DNA of 64,000 bases, taken from assembly GCA_022496805.1 (NCBI GenBank), contig CM040085.1, positions 38,221,811 to 38,285,810 of the forward strand, given 5' to 3'. Source of the DNA: Pohlia nutans (Eukaryota; Streptophyta; Bryopsida; Bryales; Mniaceae). Position 1 is the first letter of the stretch. Each line of letters opens with the position of its first letter. Positions 1 to 11,257 of the stretch are shown in pieces. The notes below the pieces were generated by a model. The model had not been told where the DNA came from, searched no databases, and worked only from the letters and a program-made list of their open reading frames with translations. Position numbers and translations under genes: made by a program.

Positions 1-16
1 GAGACTGCACATTGTG

Positions 17-3000
17 TCATTTTAATGAATATTGCCTTTTGTTCGTATTGCAGTCCAAAGTCCCGATGATGTCGTGTTCGCACCACCTCCGTTTGAACCG
101 ATTGATCAGGAACTCGGCTTGCCAAGGGTTCTTTGCAACATTCTTCTTGACGGTATCCCACGCCACCCGTCCGTAGTCGACGATGCTCGGCCAAATTTTT
201 TGGTTGACTTTGCGTTCAGTCCATCTGATGCCATTGAAGACGCAGTCGTTCCTCTCAAGCCAAAGAGTCCAGAGCACCACTCTTCTCAAGAGGTTCCAAA
301 TGCCTAGAACCTTGCGAAACCTCCTTGGAATCCTGCTACTGAACAAAATCTGCTTCCAGTGAAAGGTGCGCCAGGGAGAGGGATCGACGCCCGCGATAGT
401 AAGTTTGTTGAGGACATGAGTTGCCCATCTCCAGGCATTTCACGCTGTTGTGCACTCCCAGAAGCGATGAAGGACCGTCTTCCGCAGACTAGTAGTGCAC
501 ATTGGGCACGATCTGTCCACGGTGTCGTTAATCCGACCTCTCCAATCGTTCAAGGCACACCCACAATGCCAAGCTAGCCACATCAGGTGAGCTTCTTTCC
601 GGATTCTAGCTTTGGTCCACACCGTCGTCCACCTAAACTGGTGATGCACTGGGAGTAGTCCTGACCACTTGCGCGACAAGTTCGGAATTTGATGGTGTTT
701 CTTCAGGATTGCTCGTCCTTGCTTAGTCGAGTACTGTATAAATCCAACCCCGTCCTGGAACTCAATCCGATCGGGGATCAAATTCCAACCAATCGACCCT
801 ACCGTAGAATAAATAGACAGTGTGTTTGCGTTGTCCCCGTTCCACTGAGACCACTCGAACACGTCTTGTAGCTTCGGTGTATTGTGTTCCTGGAATGCCA
901 ACATGGCTGATCTGAGCACAAATCTCTCTCCCGTCGTTTGATATTGGGGTCAGTGTTCTGGCCTAAGGATTCACATGAAAACACGTGACCGTGAGTGGGA
1001 TCCAGGTGACCATGCATTCCGCACTCAACGGGATGGTCAGATCTTCTGAACCCTGCACTACACAAAACGGCAAAGGGTCCCAGGGCTGGTTATACCAACC
1101 AACCCAGTCGTGTTGGCCTGCGAATGGGGGAGTTCCCGTCATCATACCCGCCCAACGTGTAGCGATCGTCTACAGAATCTGCTCGAAGGCTCTAAATTTA
1201 GTCTGCATGAGGCCGTGTCTCACGGCTACTTCTTCTGGTGTCATGAATCGAACCTCCTTGTCGTGCCAGATGTCTCTCACAAATCTCAATCCCATTCGAT
1301 GAAGCCAGCCAGCCCGTTCCCTTGAAAATCCAGGTCCGATCGCCGGTGCGAATGGATTCCACTAGAAGCTTGTCGCTAGCAACTCCTCAAAGCATTGAGG
1401 TTCAATGAAGGAGACTTCTGGAAGCAGCTTGGCCCACGCAGCTGATACCCGGTTCCATATTCTTGAACCCTGCTTGGCTTGGTGCCCTGGGATAACAAAA
1501 AATTTCATACTGGAAGTCCAAAGAGCACGCTTGAATGGTTGGAAGCTAGACAGGCGGAACTTGAGCATCAGATGCAAATTTGACTGCCCTGGCTCCAAAG
1601 CTTTAACTAGCCACTTGATTAACAGGCTAGAAACGGCGTCATGTGGATGGATGATGTTGAGACCTCCATTCTCCCTGGATTGACAGCAAGTCTCCCAAGC
1701 AACCCTAGATCTAGTGCGAGTTGTTCCACCAGACCACAGGTAAGTGAACAACCTGGCTTTGACGCTGTTAATTCCCTTTTTGGTTCCTGCCCAAATAGCA
1801 AGGAAAAAGAAACATGTGGACATGAGGACACTGTTCACTACTACCTCTCGACCAACTGTGTTTATTCTTTGGGTAACCCAAAAGTCAAGCTTCTTGTTGA
1901 TTTTTTCTTTGAGGATGAATCCATACCAAAGACCGACCCCAACAACTTACTTACATCCCCTTGCCTAGCCCAGGTAAGACCGAGATGATCACACCAACTA
2001 GGCTTGGCCCCATGACTGTTCCCAACCCAATAAGCCACTGACTTGTGCAAATTCAGCTGAAGCCCTAAGACCTTACAGGCCGTCTTGAGAATCATTATGA
2101 GAAATTTGACTGGTTCCTCCTCTCCTCTCAACGTAAAAGAGGTGTTGTCTGCATATTGCAGCATGATTTGTTGCCTATCGCAAGGTAGTTGAATACCTTT
2201 GATCAATCCAAGTTCTGCATTCTTCTTGACCATCGAGTTAATCACCTCTGCGACAATAAAGAAAAGATATGGTGCTAATGGACAGCCTTGTTGCACTCCT
2301 CTCTCAATGGCAAAGGATGGCGAAAGCTTGCCATTAACATTCACCTGTCCAGAGGCCCCGACAAAGAGAATCCTGACCATCTTTAAAAATTCGTCTGGGA
2401 ACCCTAGTTTGGTCATCGCTCCAAAGAGAAAGTCTCAATCCACTGTGTCATAGGCTTTAGAAAAGTCTAGTTTGAGAAAGAGAAGAGGTTGTTCTGAGTG
2501 TTTGGCCCAATCTAGGGTCTCATGTGTTATGAGAATGTTGTCAAGGATGAATCTTAGTGGGAGGAAAGTTGATTGATCTTCACTAATGATGGCATTGAGG
2601 ACTGGTTGGAGTGTAAGCTGTAAGGCTTTCGCATAAAGCTTATATGCCACATTATGGAGGGCTATGGGTCTCCAATTAGTGAGCTTCCTCCTCACATCTC
2701 CTTTGTGAAGGAGGACTAAGACCCCGGAGTTGACTCCAAGCGGGAAGTGGCCATTTGTAAGCGAAGAGTTAATCATGACAAGGTAATCATGCTTGATTAA
2801 CTGCCAATGAATTTTGAAGAATTCTACAATAACTCCATCTTTTCTGGGCGATTTCCCAGATGCAGTTTGGGAGAGAGCTGCTTCAAGTTCTGCTAAATGA
2901 ATTGGCCCCTTGAGAGATCGCTTCATCTCTGGGGATAATCTATCATCCAAGTATCCGAAGGCTTCATCTCTGGCTACTAAGGTAGGACTGTCCTTGGCTC

Positions 3001-4288
3001 CTTGAGAGTACAGGCTGGAGTAGAAGGAAATGCAAATTTGTTCGAGGGCCTCACGATCATGGCAGAGCTCTCCATACTCATTTTCTAACTCGGTAATGTT
3101 GGACGCACCTGATCTTTCTGTATGAGCCGTGAAGAATTCTTTACTGCACGAGTCACCATGTTGCATCCATTTTATCCTGCTCCGAACCTTCTGTCCTTGT
3201 AACTTGTGCTCCACAAAGGTTTGAGTTGCCTCCGTGCACTCGTTGAATTCCGCTTGCCGGGCCTCGTTCAATGGTTCTGCTTGAAGTTTCTCCATTGCTA
3301 TGACAAGCTTCTGCCTAGATCTCGCTTCTGCTAGCCGCCACTGTCGAGCTTTGTCTTTGTAGAATTGTTTGTAAAACTTTACACACCTTCGCAATTTTCC
3401 AAAAAAACCCAACCTTGGATTTCGAGACCAGATTTTGGAGAATGCTTGTGTCACCAGAGGATCCTCCAGATACCTTGAGTTCATCTTATAAGCGGAAGGC
3501 CGGTCGACTTCATGCTTAAGACTGAGGGAACAACGAATCGGCAGATGGTTGTAGAGAGTCGAATCAACAAGAATAATGGATTCTTGGACCATAGAAATAC
3601 CATTTGGTGGTCTGAAAGTGTAGAATCAATCTAACCGGGCCATCACTCTCCTCCCTGAGCGCCGTCGGTTATCCCAAGAATACTTAATCCCTTGATTTGG
3701 GACAAATTCATCAACTACATTTAGCATGAGAATGAGTTCCTCAAAGCCGATTTTCTCGCTCCCCAAGAGAATGCTTCCTTCCGAATTGGACTTGTCTCCT
3801 CTGTTTTGCACCATATTCCAATCCCCTACCAGGATCCATCGGCAATCCGCTGGAAGCGTAGTTGCCAATTCCTCCCAAAGGAACTTCCGTTCTCTATCTA
3901 CATTCGAAGCGTAGACATTTAGGATTGCTAGATCTTGCCTTGGGATGCTGGAGAGTCTCTCCCATTGAGCTCTCCCACATCTAGAATGCCCGGTAGCTAC
4001 AACCAAATGCTTAACATTGGGGGCAACCCAAGTGCAAATACCTCCCGTTCCTGCACCTTGATCGTCCTCTGCATTCCTATATCCTGACGCTGCCTCTAAG
4101 CTGTAGAATCCGGCCTCGAGCCAGAAGGTTCTCTGAAGTTCGGTCAGCTTCTCACCTCTAAGTTTTGTTTCCTGAAAGCAAAGGAAATCAAGAGAGTATA
4201 AAATCGGTCTATAGTAGTCTCGTACCGTTGTAACAAATGTCGGGTCATTGAGTCCCTGCAAATTTTGTGACATGATGGTCAGTTTCAT
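17..4288 (-). pseudogene. LINE ORF2 (endonuclease + reverse transcriptase + zf-RVT), broken
   Basis: ATG at 4288 opens an APE-type endonuclease (SQNLQGLN, FQETKLR, VGDWNMV) to about 3626. One in-frame TGA separates it from the RT frame (3592-2435; LDFSKAYDTVD). A second in-frame TGA sits where a Trp codon is expected (near 2433), and RT continues at 2416-1862 (GVQQGCPLAPYLF). The catalytic box reads YADN instead of YADD, so the second catalytic Asp is lost. After frameshifts the frame continues at 1838-1362 and ends in a zf-RVT region (919-440: CPMC, LHRFWEC) and a tail (346-17). The family normally encodes about 1200-1300 residues; this copy is dead. Confidence 0.88.
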
Positions 4289-4584
4289 GGTTCAAGGATA
4301 GGTGAGAGGTTCAACCCTCGTCTTGGGGCATCAACTGAGGAGGATCTTCTGTGTATTTGATCGTTCCGTCTACAATGAATTGCGAGCATACGTTGTCGGA
4401 GGGAGGTTTCCATGGCCGATTGTCTTCTATTTTCACCAAATCTAACGTTGTTGGCCCGTCTCCTGTGTTGGGGCGAAAAGAATGCTGAGTTCTGTGAGAC
4501 TATATTCTTTTCCTGGAGATACTCATAGAAAAGTGTGACTAGGAATTCAGCATCCGTCCCTGGAGTGTGCGGAGTCGATGAGGC

Positions 4585-6513
4585 TCATCCCGGTATGTCT
4601 CCACTATCTACTCTTGGTGAGTTTTGACCGAATACCAAGTGTGCTATTGGTGGGAGCGAGTTCAACACTAGCTGTTCACTCCTAATGGGGGTAGACGAGG
4701 TTGATTGGGATTGAATATTCAGGTCGAAGTTCAGAGCCTGTACCCGTTCCCCTCCTGTCGGTTGTGCTTCAGAAGGAAGTGCGATTCCGTGATCGACTGG
4801 TGGAATTCCGAGTGGGCTCTCTTGAGGATCAAAGTCTAAGCAATTGCTGATGTCAGGGGCTTCCTCCAAGGCGGCTTGTTGCATTTCGATGTCCTAGGGA
4901 GTTGAAGCTAACTGGGCTCCGATGACAATTTCTGTGGTCACTGGTTCCTGAACCGGGCTATTATCAGCTTGAGTAGGTTCCCCTGTTGAGGGGATTTCTG
5001 CTGCTGGGGTCTCACTAGGAGTCATGCTTGCAGGGCCCTCACTCGATGGCTGGGTACTCGCTTGGTTGGTTGGCAGTACTGGTTGTTGCAAGTTGGATAG
5101 TTCTATCGTGACTGATGGTTGTATCATGTTCACGACAAGGCTAGGTCCTCTATTCTTCTTCTCTCTCTTATGCTTGGTAGGCCGTATGTAATCTCCGCCT
5201 TCATCTAATGGGGCTATTGGTTCCTTGCCTCCTTGAGCAGATGCTGGGGTCTTCTCTCTTTGACTGGTCCGCCCGTTCGATGCTGACTTGGATGTCGATG
5301 TGGATTGGAGGTGGGTTTCTTTGCCACCTGTCCGCATGGAGTGTTTTTTTGTAGAAGCTGATTCTTTCCTTCGCTGTCCCTGTTGGAGAGGTTGGCTTCT
5401 GGTTTTTGATTTTACTTGGGCATTTTCTTTCGGTGACTGTGTTGATGCTCCATCTCCGTCAGGTGAAGTGCTTGGGCTAGCTAATTTGTTGGTTTGGTTG
5501 GCCCCCTTTTGATGTCCCTCCAGTAGCTTAAATCCTGGTATCATCTCAGCAGTGCTTGGAACCGGTCCTTCCAGTGGTTGGGGTAGAACCGTGGAAGTCG
5601 AGGTGGCTGCCGTAGCATTCTTGGCTACACCATCCAGTGGACCGGTGCCGGGGCTGGAGTAGCTTTTGGTGTGGGTATCTTATTCTTGAACAAGATAGGG
5701 CAATCTGTGACCTTATGTTCAGTATTGTAGCAGAATCTACAACAGATGGGTAGGTTGGTATACTCAATAACAACTGTTGAGGATTCTCCGGTACGAGCAT
5801 TTTCTACAATCACTGATGGGACCCATCCAACACCAAGCTGGGAGAGCAACGCAAAAGCGTTGGTTTGTTAGAGTGGAGTTCTGATGGTCCCCTCCTAGCA
5901 CCTTACCTAGGCCTTGCGTGATTTGATTAGTCACGCATTGGAACTCATCGGGCACTCTCCTCAAGGTGATCCAGGTGGATACAAGCATGCCTTTTGGATT
6001 GGTGGCATCAAAGTTTGGCATCCACCCTTGCATCACGCAAGTGCTCCATCTAGATTTGAATGGGGAAAACATGAGAAGTTTTTGGAGCATACCCGGATCC
6101 TTGACTCAGAGTTGGAAGAAACCTCGTCCTAGATTTCTCCCAACTGCTACCCATCCTCCAATTTGTCTTTGGAGTGCAGCTGTCCATTGATCGAGAAGGT
6201 ATGAGGCCGGTCTGCCTCCCACAAAGTACGCTAGCAGAACGTGTTGTTGGAGGTAGTCCTCTTCCTTGTGTACTGCCAACTAATCCACAGTAATTACTTT
6301 TTGTGCGTTGTTCAACTCGAAGCCCCCATAACTTCGGGAGAATCCTTCTGGTAGTTCTTCTCCCTCGGTTACCTTTGTGGGGTGGATTTTTGTTGTTTTG
6401 CTGAAATATTCAATAGCATTGACAATGACTGGATCGATTGAATCACTGGTCAATGTTCCGATCGGAGGAGTAGCCGCTCCCCCTTCTTGGGTGGCTGTTG
6501 CGTAAGAGGCCAT
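4585..6513 (-). pseudogene. LINE ORF1 (gag-like RNA-binding protein), broken
   Basis: The ORF1 protein of L1-type LINEs binds element RNA. An ATG at 6513 opens a frame (MASYATATQ...) that ends in a stop near 6280. A second frame (about 6090-5764) has DUF4283-like sequence (GWMPNFDATNPKG, WITLRRVPDEF). A third (5849-5625) has a zinc knuckle with spacing C-x2-C-x4-H-x4-C (CRFC, EH, DC). Further pieces (5544-4894 and 4884-4585) are Ser/Pro/Gln-rich low-complexity tail. The frames are separated by shifts, so at least five fragments exist and no full protein can be made. Confidence 0.75.
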
Positions 6514-6534
6514 CCCACCTTTAATGACATTCTG

Positions 6535-9500
6535 TGTGACCACGTTGGTTGTGCCGACTATATAGAGAGACACATCGGTTCATGGGTGTGGAGACGTTAG
6601 CTTGTGAAACCAAATTCTGAATGTGATGATAGTGGTCACAGGATGAATTGAAGCGAGACGGGTGCGGATGCTCTTAGCAATGGAATTGGAGTTCAGTTTT
6701 AAATTGTGCATGAAATTCACACATAGTGATAAAGATCTGATTGTGCATCAAATTCACACAGTGATAAAGTTTTGATTGTGCATGAAATTTATACATAGTG
6801 AGAAGGAATTGATTGTGTAAGAAATTAATACATAGTGATAAAAAGCAATATTTGGTTGAAGTGGTGTAGGCAACTTCTAGTTTGAAAATTCATGACTACA
6901 TCAATAAGTATATTGATTCATGGTCTTCTTACTCTTTCATAATAGTGCGTATCGTATACTAAATAGGATAAAGAGTGTAATTGCCACAAATGTGTTCAAA
7001 TTTTCTTTAGTTGAGAGGGAGAGGTTTACAACTTAGAATGTCAACATAACCTTCTCTAGCCTCTTATTTGTCGAAGGGTTATCTAGTCTGTCAACCTTTG
7101 GATGGGGATTGATGACAAACAAACAATAAATGCTAAAAAGGCTTGCTCCATCTCAGTTTCCCTTCTTCTCGACTTCCATTCCACATTCATTAGGGAATGT
7201 CAAACCTCTTTACGAAACAATCTAATCTTTGATGATAAAATAATCAACTCACAAAAAACAACCAATCAAAGTGGAGATCATCAAAATGAAGTTTGAGAAC
7301 CCCTTCTTATAAAACCCTGGATTATTATAAGTTGTGTGGTTAACTTTGGTAAACTCCTCTAGTTTGTTTGTCGCTCAAGCGTTTTGCATGAACTTCTTTT
7401 ATGACAAATGAGCTCGATTATTGTAATGTTTATCTTGTAACCAACCTCGATGGTAGGATAGAACACATATAATTATGACTTTTTGCAACCACCAATCGCA
7501 ACCTTCTAGTGAATGAGGATTAGAATCCATGAGGAGATAAACAGTCCAGGGATTATTGTGCATTTTAGATTTGACACCTTCTAATCACAAGGATGTAACC
7601 GACATTGTAATCGAGCGCAACAATGTGTGGAGTTGACTTCAAATGGTGCAATGTTGTCATGAATACTCACACAGCCTTTGGAACAGGTTGAAGTCTCAAT
7701 GACAAAAATTAATTTTGAATCTTGAATCACTTTTATACAATAAAATTGAACAATGTTAACCTGACTAGAAAATATTGGCATACTTTAATGTTGAATTTGA
7801 TTAATTTTTTTTTATCAAATACTATTTTATATGTTAATGCAATCAACGTTTCTACATTTATTTATATATCTTTTTTAATTTCAAAAAGCGCCAAAAATTT
7901 ACATGCCAATTTCTCGCTTTATAATTTCAGCAAAACTTCAAGCATTATGAATGATTTGATGCAACAAAGAGGCCTTAATTTGGAACAAGGTTGCTAAACT
8001 TTTCATAAACGTGGAATACAATTTAGCCTTGCTACATGGTCAAAGAACTCGAGGGTGGCAACATGAGTTTCAACTAGTTGCTTGATGGCAACAATAAATT
8101 GCATAGGTGTCAACAACAAAGGGCTATATTGGATCTAGGGAGTTGTTGAAAAGTTTGTTGTTTTCTTCAAAAACAATAACGCTCCTTGCAATAGTAATTC
8201 TTTGTGACATTTGTTTTAATCCCTAATTTCCCACAACCCTCTCTAAATTGGACAGTTTTTCAAAGATGCATCATAAAATGCAATCCACAGGGATATTTTG
8301 AACTTGATGTATGAATATAATTTGTACATTATGAATTTTAAATTCTATCTATGCGGTTAGATTTATGATTGCTATTACCAGTATTTTGTATAATTATGGA
8401 AACTTAAAACTCAAAATGATTTTGTAATTTGATTACAAACAAGATATTGACAATTTGTAGATGAAATTTGTTATGACGGGTTGAAATGTAATACTCTAAG
8501 TGTTGTGATTTTTGGAGATTTTTTGGGTGCTTGATTCTATGAGTTGACTTTTTCAAAAGCACTTTTGAACACTTTTGAACTAAGATTTTAGAAATTTTTG
8601 GTTAATCACTGCAAGATGAAATGAAGCATGAAAATTTCACAAACCATCCCCTTACTAATTGGTTGATACATGCATGAAACTAACTTCCCATAAAATCTAT
8701 AGTAAAAAATCCACACTACAAAAGTATACGACGGATGAGAAAAATTGAATGAAATCTATACATTGTCCAAGAAATGGACGCTTGGGCAATTAGGGGTTAA
8801 ATGTTGTCCAAAAGCTAATTCCATTCTAATTTTCTAATTAGTAATGATATTCTAAAAACTAGAATTCAAATTGTGATTTTTCAATAAACCAAAGTAGATG
8901 CAACTATAGTGTTTAGTGCATCTCTTTGCTATTGCAAGTCATCTCAATATGCTCAAAGCTTTAGAAGCTCTTATACACCCTTCATTAAGGCTCTTAAATC
9001 TACACCAATATTTCTAAATGAATTCCAAAGTCTACCCTCAACCATTAACATATTCCTCTTACAACTACATAGTCATAATTAACTCTCCTTTGATCTATAT
9101 TAGTATTACGCTCAAATCTATCAAATCCCCCGTATCATCAACTTAACTTCCTATCATCAACTAACACAAGCATAACTAAATGTTCACTTTTGAACTAGTT
9201 AACAACCCACATCATAATAACCTTCCTCTCCAAACATGCTATTGTAATGGAGAGCAAAGTTTGAAAGGGCAAACTGAAGGCCCTTCTAAAGACTCTATTT
9301 GTTTCTTTTTTAATTTTTTGTATGATACCAACAATACCACATACAATTGTAACAACACTTTTTGCAACACCAAGTTTTACTCCAACTCCTACACAACCAC
9401 ATTGTGGTTGCAGAGGCATGCTTTTGCAGACTACCGTAAGATCTACTCCAAATCAAGCATCAATGTGTGAAGTTCAAATGTTGAGATTCATCTCGCCCAC

Positions 9501-9941
9501 ACTCTTCAAAAAGAAATATTTGATTTGGAGTTGTAAAGATATTAAAATACATATGTATAAAGCACCAAAATACTGCAAATACCTCATAATATAGCAAATA
9601 CTTATAAGTACAACACAATCATGTACTATGCGATATTTCTTATGTTTGGAAGTTTGTTATCTTGTTCTTTTTGTTTTTTTGGATTATGTTGTCATGTTCC
9701 ATTAGAGCATGTATTCCAATCTTGATCAATATACCAACTCCTTTCATATTTAAACATGTAAATTTTTGTCCTAAACCGTATATAGATAAATCACTCTCAT
9801 TTATAAAATTAAAAATTCACAATAATTATGTGTGAGCCCATTCTTGACATGAAAGATTGCAATAGAAAGGTGTTGACATAGGCCGTCATTGTTGAACCTC
9901 TTTACTTTCATTTCTGAAAATTCAATCCAAATTCTATTTAA
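6535..9941. other. Intergenic AT-rich stretch, no supported gene
   Basis: No convincing gene. The part 6590-7200 matches 38195-38700 in copy B. Most of 7.2-9.84 kb is absent from copy B, where about 50 bases (38700-38750) match 7150-7205 in inverted orientation, pointing to a local rearrangement. A dispersed repeat lies at about 8240-8790. Short ORFs here lack codon-like character or splice context. Confidence 0.6.
8240..8790 (+). repeat. Dispersed repeat, third copy of the 22.6/50.3 kb repeat
   Basis: About 550 bases similar to 22565-23085 (intron 1 of gene A) and 50310-50800 (intron 1 of gene B). Shared stretches include a first-half motif ending in CGGTTAGAT and a second-half ACTTCCCATAAAA followed by GACGGATGAGAAAA. 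The extra copy outside the two gene introns shows that it is a mobile or formerly mobile repeat rather than a gene part. No terminal repeats or coding capacity were recognised. Confidence 0.6.
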
Positions 9942-10330
9942 CCCTTAAACGTCAAAGCAAGCCCCACGGGCTTGGTTTAAAGGAATAATTGGAGACAGAA
10001 GTTTCATTTCTCAACCAAATCAAGCGAGACTTGTTGCCTTGGAAAGCTACTGAAAAAGCGATCTAGATTCCAAATTTTCGCCTCATTTGAGAGATTGTGG
10101 AATCGTTGGTAAGCAATCAAAGTTATCAAATTGAACAAGTTTTGAGGTTGGGGCAGCTGAAGTTCAGTAGTGCCGCAGTGCCACAGTGCTACAGTGCTAG
10201 CTAGCAGTGCACTGCAGAGCCGTTTTTGAATTTATTTTTTTATTTTTTATTTTTTATTTTTTATTTTTTTTCAAAAAAATTTAGATTCTTTCCGGGTTGC
10301 CCACCCAGGACCCAAATTGTCGTTTAAGGG
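9942..10330. mobile_element. TTAA-flanked MITE (piggyBac-like), subfamily 2
   Basis: A 389-bp element with ends CCCTTAAACG...CGTTTAAGGG, flanked on both sides by TTAA (9938-9941 and 10331-10334). The matching site in copy B (about 38850) has no insertion and a single TATA in place of the TTAA pair. The inner sequence matches, in reverse orientation, the element at 60013-60406. A T-rich tract of repeated ATTTTTT lies at 10230-10270. There is no coding capacity. Confidence 0.75.
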
Positions 10331-10839
10331 TTAACTTTGAACTCAAACACCCTCCAGAATCTCATTTTTGAGTGTGCGTTATACAGTTCAAAGAGACTTT
10401 CTATCTATAATTTCAGCAACTGTTTTGAGACAATTCATACATTTTTAGACTTTCTAATCATAGATTATCCTCGGATCAAGAATAATCTTCCATCTATAGT
10501 CAAAAAGTCAATTACAAATACAAGATCAACCAAGAAATCAATGAAAATTTTAAAATCAAGAATTAAATTGAGACTGTAAAAAGTCTTAATTTAATGAATA
10601 TGACCATCCAAGGTTTAACCGGCACTTGTTTGATTAAGCTGTGCTTACATTTATACAATTCAATACTATCAATAGTATCCCTAGTTTCAACAGAGAGTTT
10701 AAAAATAATATCACCAAAATTCTTGAGATCCACCTGGGCTCCTAAGGGTTAATATAGCTTAATAGAGAAAGAACATTATCAATGATACATCACATGTGCA
10801 GATTGGCTACGCTTGGATGGTCACCGTAACACATGCTTT

Positions 10840-10992
10840 GTTTTCTCTGCCCTTCTAGGGGAGAGACTACGGAAACGCATCGTTTTCAAGGAGTTACATG
10901 ATTGAACAGTACAAACAAGCCATAAAAATAAATCTAAGTAAATCTAGAATAAATACTAAAGAAGAGACTACACGACTAGCCGCTTGTTTAAA
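10840..10992 (+). repeat. Short dispersed repeat (SINE/MITE-like), copy 1
   Basis: About 150 bases beginning near TTGTTTTCTCTGCCC and ending near CCGCTTGTTTA. It is absent from the matching place in copy B (about 39910). The same sequence occurs reversed at 27880-28030 and 56580-56730. The class is undecided: no RNA polymerase III boxes or clear target duplication were established. Confidence 0.5.
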
Positions 10993-11257
10993 ACAGTAAT
11001 TACTTTCAACCTAACTCATCTAGAATTACTACAACAAAACTGTGTTGACACAACTGCATTTGAATTTGTTGTTTACAACCCAGTCTAAAAATAACACTCA
11101 TGCCAAGGGACTAGAACCTCAGCATTGCATTCAACACCTGATTCGGCCTTCCAACCAAATTCAAAGGGGGCCTGCAAACAAGTTTGTAACATATTGTTAC
11201 TTGCAGAAACTTAAAAGTAACCTTCCTACTTCCTAGTGAACATGTAAGAAGAACGAA

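Larger units (their letters stand above)
1..6530 (-). mobile_element. L1-type LINE retrotransposon, decayed
   Basis: A plant L1-like non-LTR retrotransposon read on the minus strand, from ORF1 at about 6513 down past the left window edge. Seen in order: an ORF1 with a DUF4283-like region and a CCHC zinc knuckle, then ORF2 with endonuclease, reverse transcriptase and a C-terminal zf-RVT segment. The element is broken by in-frame stops and frameshifts and is not intact. Its 5' end lies near 6520-6540, because sequence upstream of that (about 6535 onward) is shared with 34115 onward in copy B. No poly-A tail is visible because the 3' end lies outside the window. Confidence 0.9.

Noticed and set aside
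6280..6573. LINE ORF1 starting at 6573
   Set aside because: The codon at 6573 is GTG, and sequence from about 6535 upward is shared with copy B, outside the LINE; the ATG at 6513 is preferred.
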